Source: Chloroflexota bacterium (GTDB lineage Bacteria > Chloroflexota > Anaerolineae > Aggregatilineales > J027). Taken from it: 37,365 nucleotides of DNA. Shown piece by piece: positions 16,374-24,451 of this stretch; position 1 is the stretch's first letter; each line of letters starts with the position of its first letter. Below the pieces are notes generated by a model. The model did not search any database. It was not told the origin of the DNA and worked only from the letters and a program-made list of their open reading frames with translations. The stretch covers positions 1 to 37,365 of the forward strand of contig JACRBG010000052.1 of assembly GCA_016234595.1 (NCBI GenBank), in the 5' to 3' direction. A program made the position numbers and the translations under genes.

Positions 16374-17543
16374 ATGCAAAATGTGTCAATTATCGGCGTC
16401 GGACGTACCGTCGTCGGGGAACATTGGGAACTTAGCCTGCGCGATCTGGCGCTGGAAGCCGTGCAAAATGCCATGCGGGACGCGGGTATTGGCCCAAATG
16501 ATGTAGATACACTCATTATCGGCAATGCCCTATCTGGCTCATTCAGTCACCAAGGGCATCTTGGCCCCCTGCTGGCAGATTATGTTGGCCTGCGCGGGAT
16601 TGAGGCTTTTACTGTCGAAGGGGCCGATGCGTCGGGTGGATTAGCAGTGCGACAAGGCGCGTTGATGGTCGCCAGTGGTGCGGCCCGCACGGTTGTGGTA
16701 TTGGGAATTGAGAAAGTCACCGATGTGGTTGGTTCGGCACGCAATGCGGCGCTTGCCGTTACGACTGACGCCGATTTTGAAGCAGCTAATGGAGCAACCC
16801 CCATTGCGATGGCGGCCTTACTGATGCGGCGCTATATGCACACCTATGGCCTTGAATTGAAAAACTTTGAGGGCTTTAGCATCAATGCCCATGCTAACGG
16901 CGCGAAAAATCCGGGGGCGATGTTCCGCAATCTAATCAAAGCAGGTCGGTTCGCAGGAGCACCGGTCGTCGCTGACCCTGTGAATTTGTTCGATGGTGCA
17001 CCTGAAGCTGATGGTGCTGCGGCCCTTGTCATCACCACCACCGACCATGCGATGGATCGTGTCCCCGTGCCCATCCAAATTATCGCCAGTGCTGCCGCTA
17101 CCGATACACTGACCCTTGCCCAGCGACCTGACCTGCTTCATCTTAGCGCAGTCAATATCGCGGCTGGCCGTGCCTTTAATCAAGCTGGTCGTCGCCCACA
17201 AGAAGTCAATATTTTAGAATTGCACGATGCCTATACTGTTTTGAGCGCCCTACAACTTGAAGCGGTTGGTTTTGCTGAAGCGGGACAAGGTTGGGCACTC
17301 GCAGGTGATAACAAAATTGGACTCAATGGATCACTGCCGATTAGCACCTTTGGCGGACTAAAAGCGCGAGGCAATCCTCTCGGTGCGACAGGGGTCTATC
17401 AAGTGGCCGAGGTTACTTTACAATTGCGAGGACAGGCTGGGGATAATCAAGTCGCCAATCCACGCCTCGGTATGGCTTTAAATTTAGGTGGGCTGGGCAG
17501 CACTGCTGTTGTTCACTTGCTAGAGCAAGTCCACAATCACTAA
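16374..17543 (+). CDS. Thiolase-superfamily protein lacking the catalytic cysteine
   Basis: The 389-residue protein shows SCP2/archaeal-type thiolase features throughout: VSIIGVGRT at the start, LALEAVQNAMRDAGI, the nucleophile-helix region VEGADASGGLAVRQGALMVASG, LHDAYTVLSALQLEAVG (H284) and GGLKARGNPLGATG. Thiolases need a Cys in the ACASG motif; here that position is Asp85. The His of GHPxGATG is Asn334. Two key catalytic residues are therefore changed, while the fold-defining glycines are kept. It may be a non-catalytic subunit, an acyl-CoA binding protein, or an enzyme with altered chemistry; no DUF35 partner gene adjoins it. I chose the ATG at 16374 with GGGAGAG about 9 bases upstream over the in-frame TTG at 16356. 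A strong terminator follows. Confidence 0.85.
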   Translation: MQNVSIIGVGRTVVGEHWELSLRDLALEAVQNAMRDAGIGPNDVDTLIIGNALSGSFSHQGHLGPLLADYVGLRGIEAFTVEGADASGGLAVRQGALMVASGAARTVVVLGIEKVTDVVGSARNAALAVTTDADFEAANGATPIAMAALLMRRYMHTYGLELKNFEGFSINAHANGAKNPGAMFRNLIKAGRFAGAPVVADPVNLFDGAPEADGAAALVITTTDHAMDRVPVPIQIIASAAATDTLTLAQRPDLLHLSAVNIAAGRAFNQAGRRPQEVNILELHDAYTVLSALQLEAVGFAEAGQGWALAGDNKIGLNGSLPISTFGGLKARGNPLGATGVYQVAEVTLQLRGQAGDNQVANPRLGMALNLGGLGSTAVVHLLEQVHNH

Positions 17544-17556
17544 TCCTTCCCTTATG

Positions 17557-17592
17557 CCCAATCCCGTAAAAACAGGATTGGGTTTTGTTTTT
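17557..17592 (+). terminator. Rho-independent terminator after the thiolase-like gene
   Basis: A perfect 8-bp stem (CCCAATCC at 17557-17564, GGATTGGG at 17575-17582) with a 10-base loop is followed by TTTTGTTTTT. It lies 14 bases after the stop codon and should end the thiolase transcript. Confidence 0.92.
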
Positions 17593-17632
17593 AACCCCTT
17601 TGCCAATCCTCCTACCTCTTTCAAAGCATGAT

Positions 17633-17772
17633 TTGGAGTCACCTGTGATTTATGCTATATTATTTTAAAGTCGGCGTAACGGGTTTATTTTTTCCATAAT
17701 ATATTTTAGTAATACAATGAGTTGAATTCTACTAACCCCAACGTTGTTCGATTAGTACGAAACTGCTATACT
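17633..17772 (+). promoter_or_regulatory. Two tandem promoters of the double-GAF histidine kinase
   Basis: P1: -35 TTGGAG (17633-17638), 17-base spacer, -10 TATATT (17656-17661). P2: -35 TTGTTC (17744-17749), 17-base spacer, -10 TATACT (17767-17772), with a start near 17779 and a leader of roughly 58 bases. The intervening sequence is AT-rich. Apart from these elements and the preceding terminator, the 17544-17836 gap holds nothing recognisable. Confidence 0.55.
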
Positions 17773-17836
17773 CCAAAAAATAATGTGGGTGTTGCCGGGT
17801 ATCATGTATTGAGCCAAAAAGGTGTTATTATTTCTC

Positions 17837-19630
17837 ATGTCAGGCCCACCACTTAATCCCCCCCTTCCCAATTCAGATAGCACGCCGACTACTCAAATTC
17901 CCAACATTCTAAAAACTTTATATTTTTTGTCTATCGAACTGGGCCGTATCCAAGACCTTGATGACATGCTCTATCAAGTTATTGTGCGTGGACGCCAAGA
18001 TTTAGGTATTGACCGGATGGGTATTTTTCTCATTTCGGAAGATGGGCAAGATTATCAAGGTATCTATGGGACCAATAAAGACGGCATTGTGCATGATGCA
18101 CGGGCATTGCGTGGCAAAATTGCCAATGACTCGTTCTTTTCAGCACTTTTTAACACCACAGACCGAGTCGCCTATCGCCTAGATGCTCCCCTCTATGACG
18201 GTCATGAACAGGTAGGTGTTGGGTGGAATACCTTGACCTCAATGTGGCATGGTGACCAAATTTTTGGAATCTTCGCGGCAGACAATCTATTGAATGGCAC
18301 ACCCTTAACATCGCTCATGCTAGAAGTCCTGAATTTGTATGGCGCGATGTTGGGGCATTTAATCGCACGTCTCCGTACCGAACAGGCCTTGCGTATCAAC
18401 GAAGAAAACTCGCGTCGGTTTGGCGAAAACCTGCGCCATTTGCATGAAGTGACCATGCAGCTTTCCCTATTAGACGACCCGGCTGATTTATATCGACAGG
18501 CCATTATCTTGGGGCGTACTCGGCTTGGTTTTGACCGAATGGGCCTCTTCTTGATGGACAAAACAACCAAAGAAATTGTAGGCACTTTTGGTACCGACCC
18601 TAAGGGTGAGATATCCGACCTACGGGACTATCGTCTACCTATTTCGCAGCACGCTGGGGTGGCCGAGATGCTGGAAAGCCGCAAGTATGCCGAAATTTGG
18701 CCGGATGTGACCTTATATGAAGCGGGTGTACCCGTAGGCACTGGGTGGAACGCCATTGCTATCCTTTGGGATGGGGACGAGAGTATCGGTTGGTTAGCAT
18801 GTGATAGCCTTATTCGTGGCGATGCCTTTACTCCCCAGACTTTAGAACTACTGACACTCTATGGAACAACTTTGGGCCACCTTATCACCCGTCGCCGTGC
18901 CGAAATCACCCGCAGTGAAATGGTACTTGAACGCGAAAAACTGCAAATGATGGGCACCTTTGTAGCTAATATCTCGCATGATCTAAAAACACCATTATCG
19001 GTATTGCGAAACTCACTTTATTTGATTGACCACAGTGTGGATACTGTGAAAAATAAGCAGCGCATGGGTGTCATGCAATTACAAATAGACCATCTTGACC
19101 ACCTCATTCAAGACCTCTTGTTAATTTCACGCCTCGAATATAGCCTCACCTTAGAAACTACCGAAGTTAATCTCAATCATCTTTTTGAACGGGCCATCCA
19201 AGATATTTTACCCAGCATCGAAGGCAAAAGGTTACACTTAGATGTCCAGCTTGATCCACAATTACCACCGGTGCGTGGTGCGGAGCAAGAGTTGTATCGG
19301 GCTATACTCAATCTGATTGAAAATGCAGTTAATTACACCCCTAGCGATGGGACGATTAAAGTCCGATGTTATGCCGATGTAGATACGGTTCATATTGAGG
19401 TTTCAGACACGGGCATCGGTATCAGCGGGCAAGACATAAAACATATATTTGACCGTTACTATCGGGCTGAAACTGCCCGGGCGACTGTCCACACAGGCAC
19501 AGGTCTGGGTCTCTCGATTGTCAAACGAGTAGTCGAACTGCACCAAGGCGAAATTGCGGTCAACAGTCAAATTGGGGAGGGAACCACCTTTCAAATCTTG
19601 TTGCCATGCGCCGCCGTCGCTAATTTTTGA
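17837..19630 (+). CDS. Soluble histidine kinase with two tandem GAF-like sensor domains
   Basis: The 597-residue kinase lacks membrane segments. Two homologous sensor units of about 165 residues (about 20-190 and 205-365) share blocks such as GRQDLGIDRMGIFLI / GRTRLGFDRMGLFLM, GIYGTNKDGI / GTFGTDPKGE and VGVGWNTL / VGTGWNAI, consistent with diverged GAF domains produced by internal duplication. The kinase core follows: H-box ISHDLKTPL with H381, N-box LYRAILNLIENAVNY, G1 VSDTGIGIS, F-box FDRYYR and G2 TGTGLGLSIVKR. No response regulator lies next to it, so it is an orphan kinase. The ligand of the sensor domains is unknown. GTG at 17822 is an alternative start five codons upstream; neither has a strong ribosome site. 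Confidence 0.9.
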   Translation: MSGPPLNPPLPNSDSTPTTQIPNILKTLYFLSIELGRIQDLDDMLYQVIVRGRQDLGIDRMGIFLISEDGQDYQGIYGTNKDGIVHDARALRGKIANDSFFSALFNTTDRVAYRLDAPLYDGHEQVGVGWNTLTSMWHGDQIFGIFAADNLLNGTPLTSLMLEVLNLYGAMLGHLIARLRTEQALRINEENSRRFGENLRHLHEVTMQLSLLDDPADLYRQAIILGRTRLGFDRMGLFLMDKTTKEIVGTFGTDPKGEISDLRDYRLPISQHAGVAEMLESRKYAEIWPDVTLYEAGVPVGTGWNAIAILWDGDESIGWLACDSLIRGDAFTPQTLELLTLYGTTLGHLITRRRAEITRSEMVLEREKLQMMGTFVANISHDLKTPLSVLRNSLYLIDHSVDTVKNKQRMGVMQLQIDHLDHLIQDLLLISRLEYSLTLETTEVNLNHLFERAIQDILPSIEGKRLHLDVQLDPQLPPVRGAEQELYRAILNLIENAVNYTPSDGTIKVRCYADVDTVHIEVSDTGIGISGQDIKHIFDRYYRAETARATVHTGTGLGLSIVKRVVELHQGEIAVNSQIGEGTTFQILLPCAAVANF

Positions 19631-19673
19631 GCGAGGCCAGTTTGAAAAAAGGCCGATAGAGCAGGCGTGGGGA

Positions 19674-19710
19674 TTCTGTCAGATTCTCGTCAGATTGTAT
19701 CTGTTATAGT
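19674..19710 (+). promoter_or_regulatory. Direct repeats and -10 box ahead of the glycosyltransferase operon
   Basis: TTCTGTCAGA (19674-19683) and TTCTCGTCAGA (19684-19694) form a head-to-tail repeat, immediately followed by a TATAGT -10 candidate (19705-19710). No good -35 hexamer is visible, and the repeats occupy that position. Such 10-11-base direct repeats are the typical layout of OmpR/PhoB-class activator sites; the first half matches the CTGTCA of PhoB boxes. This is inference. Confidence 0.4.
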
Positions 19711-19757
19711 ATCATTTGTGCGCCAAACTCCTGCCACTTGCAAGGAATTTTTGTGTT

Positions 19758-20672
19758 ATGACCGACCTCGGTGTTGTGATCGTCAATTGGAATACCTGCG
19801 ACCTGCTGCATAAATGTCTCCAAACCGTTTTTGCCAGCGAAGGCTTGACCTATCAAGTCGTGGTTGTGGATAATGCCAGCACCGATGGTAGCCCCGACAT
19901 GGTACGCCAAGAATTTCCAAATGCTACCCTGATTGCCAGCCCAACCAATGACGGTTTTAGCATGGCAAATAACAAAGGGCTACGCTGGCTAGGTTTGGAT
20001 AGGAACAAAAATGACCCCTCGGCCCCACGCTATGGGTTGTTATTGAATTCAGATACCGAAGTTCCCCCAACCGCCTTTGCTGAAATGGTGCAGTATATGG
20101 ATCGCCCTGAACATCAACAGGTTGGGGCATCTGGCTGCAAGCTGTGGCTGCCCGAAGGTAAACTCGATCTTGCGTGCCGTCGCAGTTTCCCCACCCCCGA
20201 AGTCAGTTTTTATCGGATGATGGGCCTCGCAAAATTGTTCCCTCACAGCAAACGGTTTGGTCGCTATAATATGACCTATCTCAGTCCCGATGTGGAAACC
20301 GAAGTGGATTCGGTCGTTGGCGCGTTTATGATGGTGCGCCGCGAAACCATTACCCAAGTTGGGCTACTTGATGAAACTTATTGGATGTATGGAGAGGATT
20401 TAGATTGGGCGTTTCGCATCAAACAAGCCGGGTGGAAGATCATGTACAATCCGGCGGTAACGGTGCTGCACGTCAAGCGGGCGTCCAGCCGGAAGAGCAA
20501 ACGGGCGAAGATGGCGTTCACCGAGGCCATGGTGAAGTTCTATCGGGAACACTATCGCCAAACGACCCCGTGGTGGCTCCACCTGTTGGTGATGACCGGC
20601 CTGACGCTCAAGGGCGGCCCGACCCACTGGTCAGCACGATTGCACAAACCCAACCCTACCGCGACAAATTGA
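19758..20672 (+). CDS. GT2-family glycosyltransferase (rhamnosyltransferase-like)
   Basis: The 304-residue GT-A enzyme begins LGVVIVNWNTCDLLHKCLQTV and has VVVVDNASTDGSPDMV (nucleotide binding), LLNSDTEV (DxD-type metal site) and the downstream block GAFMMVRRETITQVGLLDETYWMYGEDLDWAFRIKQAGW, which contains the probable catalytic ED pair. This is the pattern of WbbL-like rhamnosyl/glycosyltransferases that build cell-surface polysaccharides on a lipid carrier. The ATG at 19758 has AAGGA about 11 bases upstream; the longer frame back to 19716 is not needed. Its TGA overlaps the presumed TTG start of the next gene. The last 80 codons are notably richer in G and C (AAG, GTG, CTG, GCG codons) than the first 220. 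Confidence 0.9.
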   Translation: MTDLGVVIVNWNTCDLLHKCLQTVFASEGLTYQVVVVDNASTDGSPDMVRQEFPNATLIASPTNDGFSMANNKGLRWLGLDRNKNDPSAPRYGLLLNSDTEVPPTAFAEMVQYMDRPEHQQVGASGCKLWLPEGKLDLACRRSFPTPEVSFYRMMGLAKLFPHSKRFGRYNMTYLSPDVETEVDSVVGAFMMVRRETITQVGLLDETYWMYGEDLDWAFRIKQAGWKIMYNPAVTVLHVKRASSRKSKRAKMAFTEAMVKFYREHYRQTTPWWLHLLVMTGLTLKGGPTHWSARLHKPNPTATN

Positions 20673-22117
20673 AAGCACGGGTCGTCCGGAGCCATCGCTT
20701 CAAGGCGTTCCTTCAACTTTCTCTCATTGCAGTAGATGTAGCCATGTTGGTGTTGGCGTTTGGCATGGGCTATTACGCTCGCAATAAGCTGCCACTGCCT
20801 AATTTGCCTGTTGACAATCCGCCTCCCTTCCAGCGCTATTTCCCCATTTTGATGATTCATACTGTGACCATCATGCTGTTTTTCTATTTCACCCGCATGT
20901 ATCACATGAAACGCGCCATTAGCCGGATTGATGTGGGCTACACCATTGCGCAAAATGTCTCCATCGGGACCTTCCTTGCCATCGCAGTTGAAACACTGGC
21001 CCTTAAAAACAGCGGTCTCGATTTAGACTATCCGCGCGGGGTGTTGGTCTATGCGTGGCTGTTTAGTATTGCGACGGTGGTCTCAGGCCGTGAATTGCAT
21101 CGGCAATTGGTCGTGCGGATGCGTAAAGTTGGCATTGGGCGTGACCGGGTGCTGGTTGTTGGGATCAATCAGATTGCACAAAGCATTATCGGGCAAATCC
21201 AACGTTCTCCACAATTTGGGTTTGAGGTGGTGGGTGCAGTGGATCGCACGATTGAAAATGTTGATGAGGAAAAACTGATAGGCTTGACCACCCCATTCCT
21301 TGGAGCCGTCTACGACTTGACGGATTTGATTGATGCTTACCAAATTGATGAAGTTATCATCGCGCTACCCGATGCAACACGCCAAGAATTGATGGACATT
21401 GTCAATTTCAGTCAGCGCGGAACCGTTGATATTAAAATATTCCCCGACAACTTCTCGTTTATCACCAGCGGTTTGACAGTGGATGACCTAGGTGGAATGC
21501 CGCTGTTGGGAGTACGCGATATTGCCCTGCGCGGTTGGAAACTAAGTCTTAAACGCGCTTTAGATATTGTTGGGGCTTTTGTGGGCCTCGTCTTTTTAAG
21601 TCCTTTGTTTCTGATTACCGCGGTCTTGATCTATTTTTCCGATCGTGGCCCGGTCTTTTTTACCCAAGAGCGGGTTGGGTTAGATGGTAAGCCCTTCCAA
21701 ATGGTTAAGTTCCGAACCATGCGGATTGATGCTGAAAAATATGGCAAATGGACAACCAAAAACGACCCGCGCAAAACCCGTATCGGTTCGTTGATGCGCA
21801 AAACCAATTGGGATGAAATGCCCAATTTAATTAATGTGATTTATGGTCAAATGAGCTTGGTTGGCCCACGCCCCGAACAAATGCAATTCGTTCAAGAGTT
21901 CCGCCACACCATCCCACGTTATATGGAACGTCACCGCGAAAAAGCGGGTATGACTGGCTGGGCCCAAGTCAACGGCTTACGTGGGGATACCTCCATTGAA
22001 GAACGTTTAAAATACGACCTGTACTATGTTGAAAACTGGTCAATCTGGTTTGACATCAAAATCATCTTACGCACCGTTGCTCAGACAATTTTGTTCCGCA
22101 ATAGGAACGCTTATTAA
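20669..22117 (+). CDS. Undecaprenyl-phosphate sugar phosphotransferase (exopolysaccharide initiating enzyme)
   Basis: This is a 482-residue WcaJ/WbaP-type polyisoprenyl-phosphate hexose-1-phosphate transferase. Four or five N-terminal membrane helices (about 10-115) are followed by a Rossmann-like soluble region (about 145-260, RDRVLVVGINQIAQ) and one more membrane segment (VGAFVGLVFLSPLFLITAVLIYF). The catalytic domain contains QERVGLDGKPFQMVKFRTM, RKTNWDEMPNLINVIYGQMSLVGPRPE and the GMTGWAQVNGLRGDT block. It attaches the first sugar to undecaprenyl phosphate. An open frame extends upstream to 20381, but its first 96 codons overlap the glycosyltransferase and encode a Gly/Gln/His-rich non-protein-like stretch. 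The TTG at 20669, overlapping the previous TGA by three bases, is the best start, though it has no good ribosome site. Confidence 0.88.
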   Translation: MKARVVRSHRFKAFLQLSLIAVDVAMLVLAFGMGYYARNKLPLPNLPVDNPPPFQRYFPILMIHTVTIMLFFYFTRMYHMKRAISRIDVGYTIAQNVSIGTFLAIAVETLALKNSGLDLDYPRGVLVYAWLFSIATVVSGRELHRQLVVRMRKVGIGRDRVLVVGINQIAQSIIGQIQRSPQFGFEVVGAVDRTIENVDEEKLIGLTTPFLGAVYDLTDLIDAYQIDEVIIALPDATRQELMDIVNFSQRGTVDIKIFPDNFSFITSGLTVDDLGGMPLLGVRDIALRGWKLSLKRALDIVGAFVGLVFLSPLFLITAVLIYFSDRGPVFFTQERVGLDGKPFQMVKFRTMRIDAEKYGKWTTKNDPRKTRIGSLMRKTNWDEMPNLINVIYGQMSLVGPRPEQMQFVQEFRHTIPRYMERHREKAGMTGWAQVNGLRGDTSIEERLKYDLYYVENWSIWFDIKIILRTVAQTILFRNRNAY

Positions 22118-23277
22118 TGGAAATAGCAGACAGATTCGACTTCCTTGCCCACTATGCAGACCAAAAAGGCTCAATGGTCTGGACACTGAGCGGCCTCATT
22201 GAAAGCGAAACCCCGACCGCCGATAAAGCCGCCATTGATGAACTAGGCGACTGGCTTTCGATTTGGGCCAAAGGTCTAGATGCCAGTAGCGTCACTATCC
22301 ACGAGCAGAAATCAGTGGGGAACTTTGTAGAATGCCGCTGGAATCAAGACCTGCCCGGCAAACCCATCTTAATTTGCTGCCACATGGACACCGTTCATCC
22401 AAAGGGCAGTGTCGAAAAACGCCCGACCCGCACTGAAGGTGATATTTTGTATGGGGTTGGGGCATATGATATGAAAGGTGGCATCACCCTCGTTCAAACC
22501 GTTCTACAAGATTTGTTCTACCAAAAGGGATTGCTTGAACGCCCCATTACCGTGTTATTCACCTCTGATGAGGAAATTGGCAGCCTTTACTCGCGCGAGG
22601 TAATTGAGCGATTAGCCCTCGAATCAGGCTTAGTCCTAGTTATGGAGCCAGCCACCGACCCCGAGACGATTGTGACCGAACGCAAAGGGGTTGGCATTTT
22701 TCAAATGGTGGCCTTGGGGCGAGAGTCACATTCTGGCAGCAATCCAGAAGAAGGGGTCAATGCGATTGTAGAAATGGCCTCACAAATTGGTCGGATTACT
22801 GCGCTGAGTGACCTCAAATTAGGTACAACCGTCAATCCAACCGTGATTCATGGCGGAACAACCCATAATGTCATCCCCGGTGAGTGTGACATCACCATCA
22901 ATGCACGGGTGCGCTATAAAACAGAGGTTGATAGAGTGACAAAGGCATTGTCAGAGCTATCGCGTCACCCCACCCTACCCAATGCACTGCTCTTCACGAC
23001 CGGAGGTTTCATTCGTCCTCCGATGGAACACACCTCAATTTCAGAGGAAACATTTGCCACCCTTCAAAAAATCTCGCCTATTCCACTTAAAGAAATAGCC
23101 AAAGGCGGGGGGAGTGACGGCAATTTTACAGCCGCGTTAGGCGTCCCGACGATTGACGGTCTGGGGCCATCCGGTGGTGGCGCTCATAGTGATGATGAGC
23201 ATGTCTATATTCCCAGTTTGCCACAACGGGCGGCGTTATTAGCCTCCATTTTGTGCTACTGGCCGGACATGCGTTAG
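22117..23277 (+). CDS. M20-family metallopeptidase (carboxypeptidase G2-like)
   Basis: The 386-residue cytoplasmic dizinc peptidase has readable ligands and catalytic residues: H89 and catalytic D91 in CCHMDTVH, bridging D118 in GAYDMKGG, catalytic E152 and ligand E153 in TSDEEIGS, E177 in VMEPATD and H357 in GGGAHSDDEH. A dimerisation domain lies between about 185 and 295, including RESHSGSNPEEGVNAI and HGGTTHNVIPG. The family removes C-terminal amino acids, often glutamate (CPG2), or deacylates small N-acyl amino acids. Its ATG overlaps the sugar transferase TAA by one base, so it is translationally coupled despite having no obvious link to exopolysaccharide. Its 3' end overlaps that of the convergent phosphoesterase by 4 bases. 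Confidence 0.93.
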   Translation: MEIADRFDFLAHYADQKGSMVWTLSGLIESETPTADKAAIDELGDWLSIWAKGLDASSVTIHEQKSVGNFVECRWNQDLPGKPILICCHMDTVHPKGSVEKRPTRTEGDILYGVGAYDMKGGITLVQTVLQDLFYQKGLLERPITVLFTSDEEIGSLYSREVIERLALESGLVLVMEPATDPETIVTERKGVGIFQMVALGRESHSGSNPEEGVNAIVEMASQIGRITALSDLKLGTTVNPTVIHGGTTHNVIPGECDITINARVRYKTEVDRVTKALSELSRHPTLPNALLFTTGGFIRPPMEHTSISEETFATLQKISPIPLKEIAKGGGSDGNFTAALGVPTIDGLGPSGGGAHSDDEHVYIPSLPQRAALLASILCYWPDMR

Positions 23278-24089
23278 ACCAACAACGGGATACGGGTCAT
23301 CGCCTCGTCTTCAGAAATGCCCAGTTCGTGCATCGCTGCTTCTAGGCGTTCTAAATATTCAACCACGACAGGTCGCCCGGTAAGGGATTCATGCACCATC
23401 AAAACCGCGATTGGCCCCATATCCATTAGGCCTCGCGCATAGGCAGCCTGTTCCACCAACTGCTGGTTATAAGCGATCCGACGGTGTTCAACCTCAATAT
23501 GTCCGTTGTTACGGGTCAAGATGGCATAACTTGCATCCGGGTTCCCGTCCAGCGGCATCCCCACTGAACCGGGGTTGATAAAGGTTACTTTACCCCACTG
23601 CCGGACAAATGGGTGATGGGTATGAGCCGTAATGACATAGGGGTGCTGGATTTCACCGAAATGTTCTTGTAAAAAGGATTCGGGAGTCTTGAGCGTAATC
23701 CCACCCCGCAAATCTTTGGGTGAGCCATGCACGAATAATAGGTTGTCTTGTTCAATGGTGATAGGCAGGCTATCTAAATAGTCTAAATCCACTCGGCGCA
23801 TATAATCCATTGTCCAATAGGCCACACCCCAACGCGAACGGGGATGAGCGGATTTATCCTGATTAGGATCGGCCAAATTCTGGATATAGCGTTCATGATT
23901 GCCTAGCAACGCACGAGGTTTGCGATCATAGAGGATGTCTAACACCTCCAGTGGAAATGGGCCACCATTGATAAAATCGCCCACCACAACCACATCATCT
24001 ACACCTTGCCGATCAATATCTGCCAAAACAGCTTCAAAGGCTGGCGCATTGCTGTGAATATCTGCGACAATCGCAATCCGCATAATCAT
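23274..24089 (-). CDS. Calcineurin-like metallophosphoesterase (YfcE/MJ0936-like)
   Basis: The 271-residue soluble protein carries all five metallophosphoesterase blocks: D10-x-H12 in VADIHSN, GDFINGG (D38), GNHE (N64, H65), LFVHGSP and the final TAHTHHPF with the double His, followed by INPGSVGMP. These ligands hold two metal ions that hydrolyse phosphomono- or diesters. The C-terminal helical tail (about 205-271) is longer than in minimal YfcE proteins. The ATG at 24089 has AGGAG four bases upstream; a second ATG two codons later is equally plausible in protein terms. Substrate is unknown. It is transcribed alone, convergent with the M20 peptidase and divergent from the pyrophosphatase. Confidence 0.9.
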   Translation of the reverse strand: MIMRIAIVADIHSNAPAFEAVLADIDRQGVDDVVVVGDFINGGPFPLEVLDILYDRKPRALLGNHERYIQNLADPNQDKSAHPRSRWGVAYWTMDYMRRVDLDYLDSLPITIEQDNLLFVHGSPKDLRGGITLKTPESFLQEHFGEIQHPYVITAHTHHPFVRQWGKVTFINPGSVGMPLDGNPDASYAILTRNNGHIEVEHRRIAYNQQLVEQAAYARGLMDMGPIAVLMVHESLTGRPVVVEYLERLEAAMHELGISEDEAMTRIPLLV

Positions 24090-24137
24090 TCCACTCCTGA
24101 GAGAAATTTAGAGCCTCCCCATTGTAGTTGAGATGTT

Positions 24138-24416
24138 TTAGGATTGTGCTATGGAATACTGACAAAATACCAACGCGAGCCTGCCGATATATCCGCGCTT
24201 GGGTAGGGTAGCAATTGGGAAAATTTTTGATCTTGTACTGAGCCGGTGTTGCAAGTGCCCCAAAACACCACTATTATTGGAATCATCAACCTCAAGTTGG
24301 ATAAAGGCTGTACACACCCCAAGATTATCGCTAAAAATGAACATGCGATTGGGATTATCGGTTGTCAGACCCGTGCTACGGGTTTGATTGGAACGTAAAC
24401 AATCATTGGGCTTCAT
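24138..24416 (-). pseudogene. Possible frameshifted gene remnant in a 362-base intergenic gap
   Basis: The 24090-24451 gap holds no intact recognised gene. On the minus strand a 92-codon frame begins with protein-like sequence (NRMFIFSDNLGVCTAFIQLEVDD) and then turns basic and odd. In the next frame, the same region continues naturally as QDQKFSQLLPYPSADISAGS and ends WYFVSIP at a stop at 24149-24151. That switch of quality between frames suggests one frameshift near 24250 in a decayed short gene. No family is recognised. A small hairpin (ACCCGT-GCT-ACGGGT, 24369-24383) also lies here. Chance open frames are a fair alternative. Confidence 0.25.
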
Positions 24417-24451
24417 ACGTAGGGTATCAAACCGTCTTTAAAGGGACAAGG

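Noticed and set aside
20381-20668. N-terminal extension of the sugar transferase frame, 96 codons overlapping the glycosyltransferase gene
   Set aside because: The translation is Gly/Gln/His/Arg-rich with no resemblance to the family, while the glycosyltransferase frame there is clearly coding. The open frame is a by-product of local high GC.
24369-24383. Hairpin ACCCGT-GCT-ACGGGT as a terminator
   Set aside because: The stem is only 6 bp with a 3-base loop and no T run, and no plus-strand gene ends just upstream.
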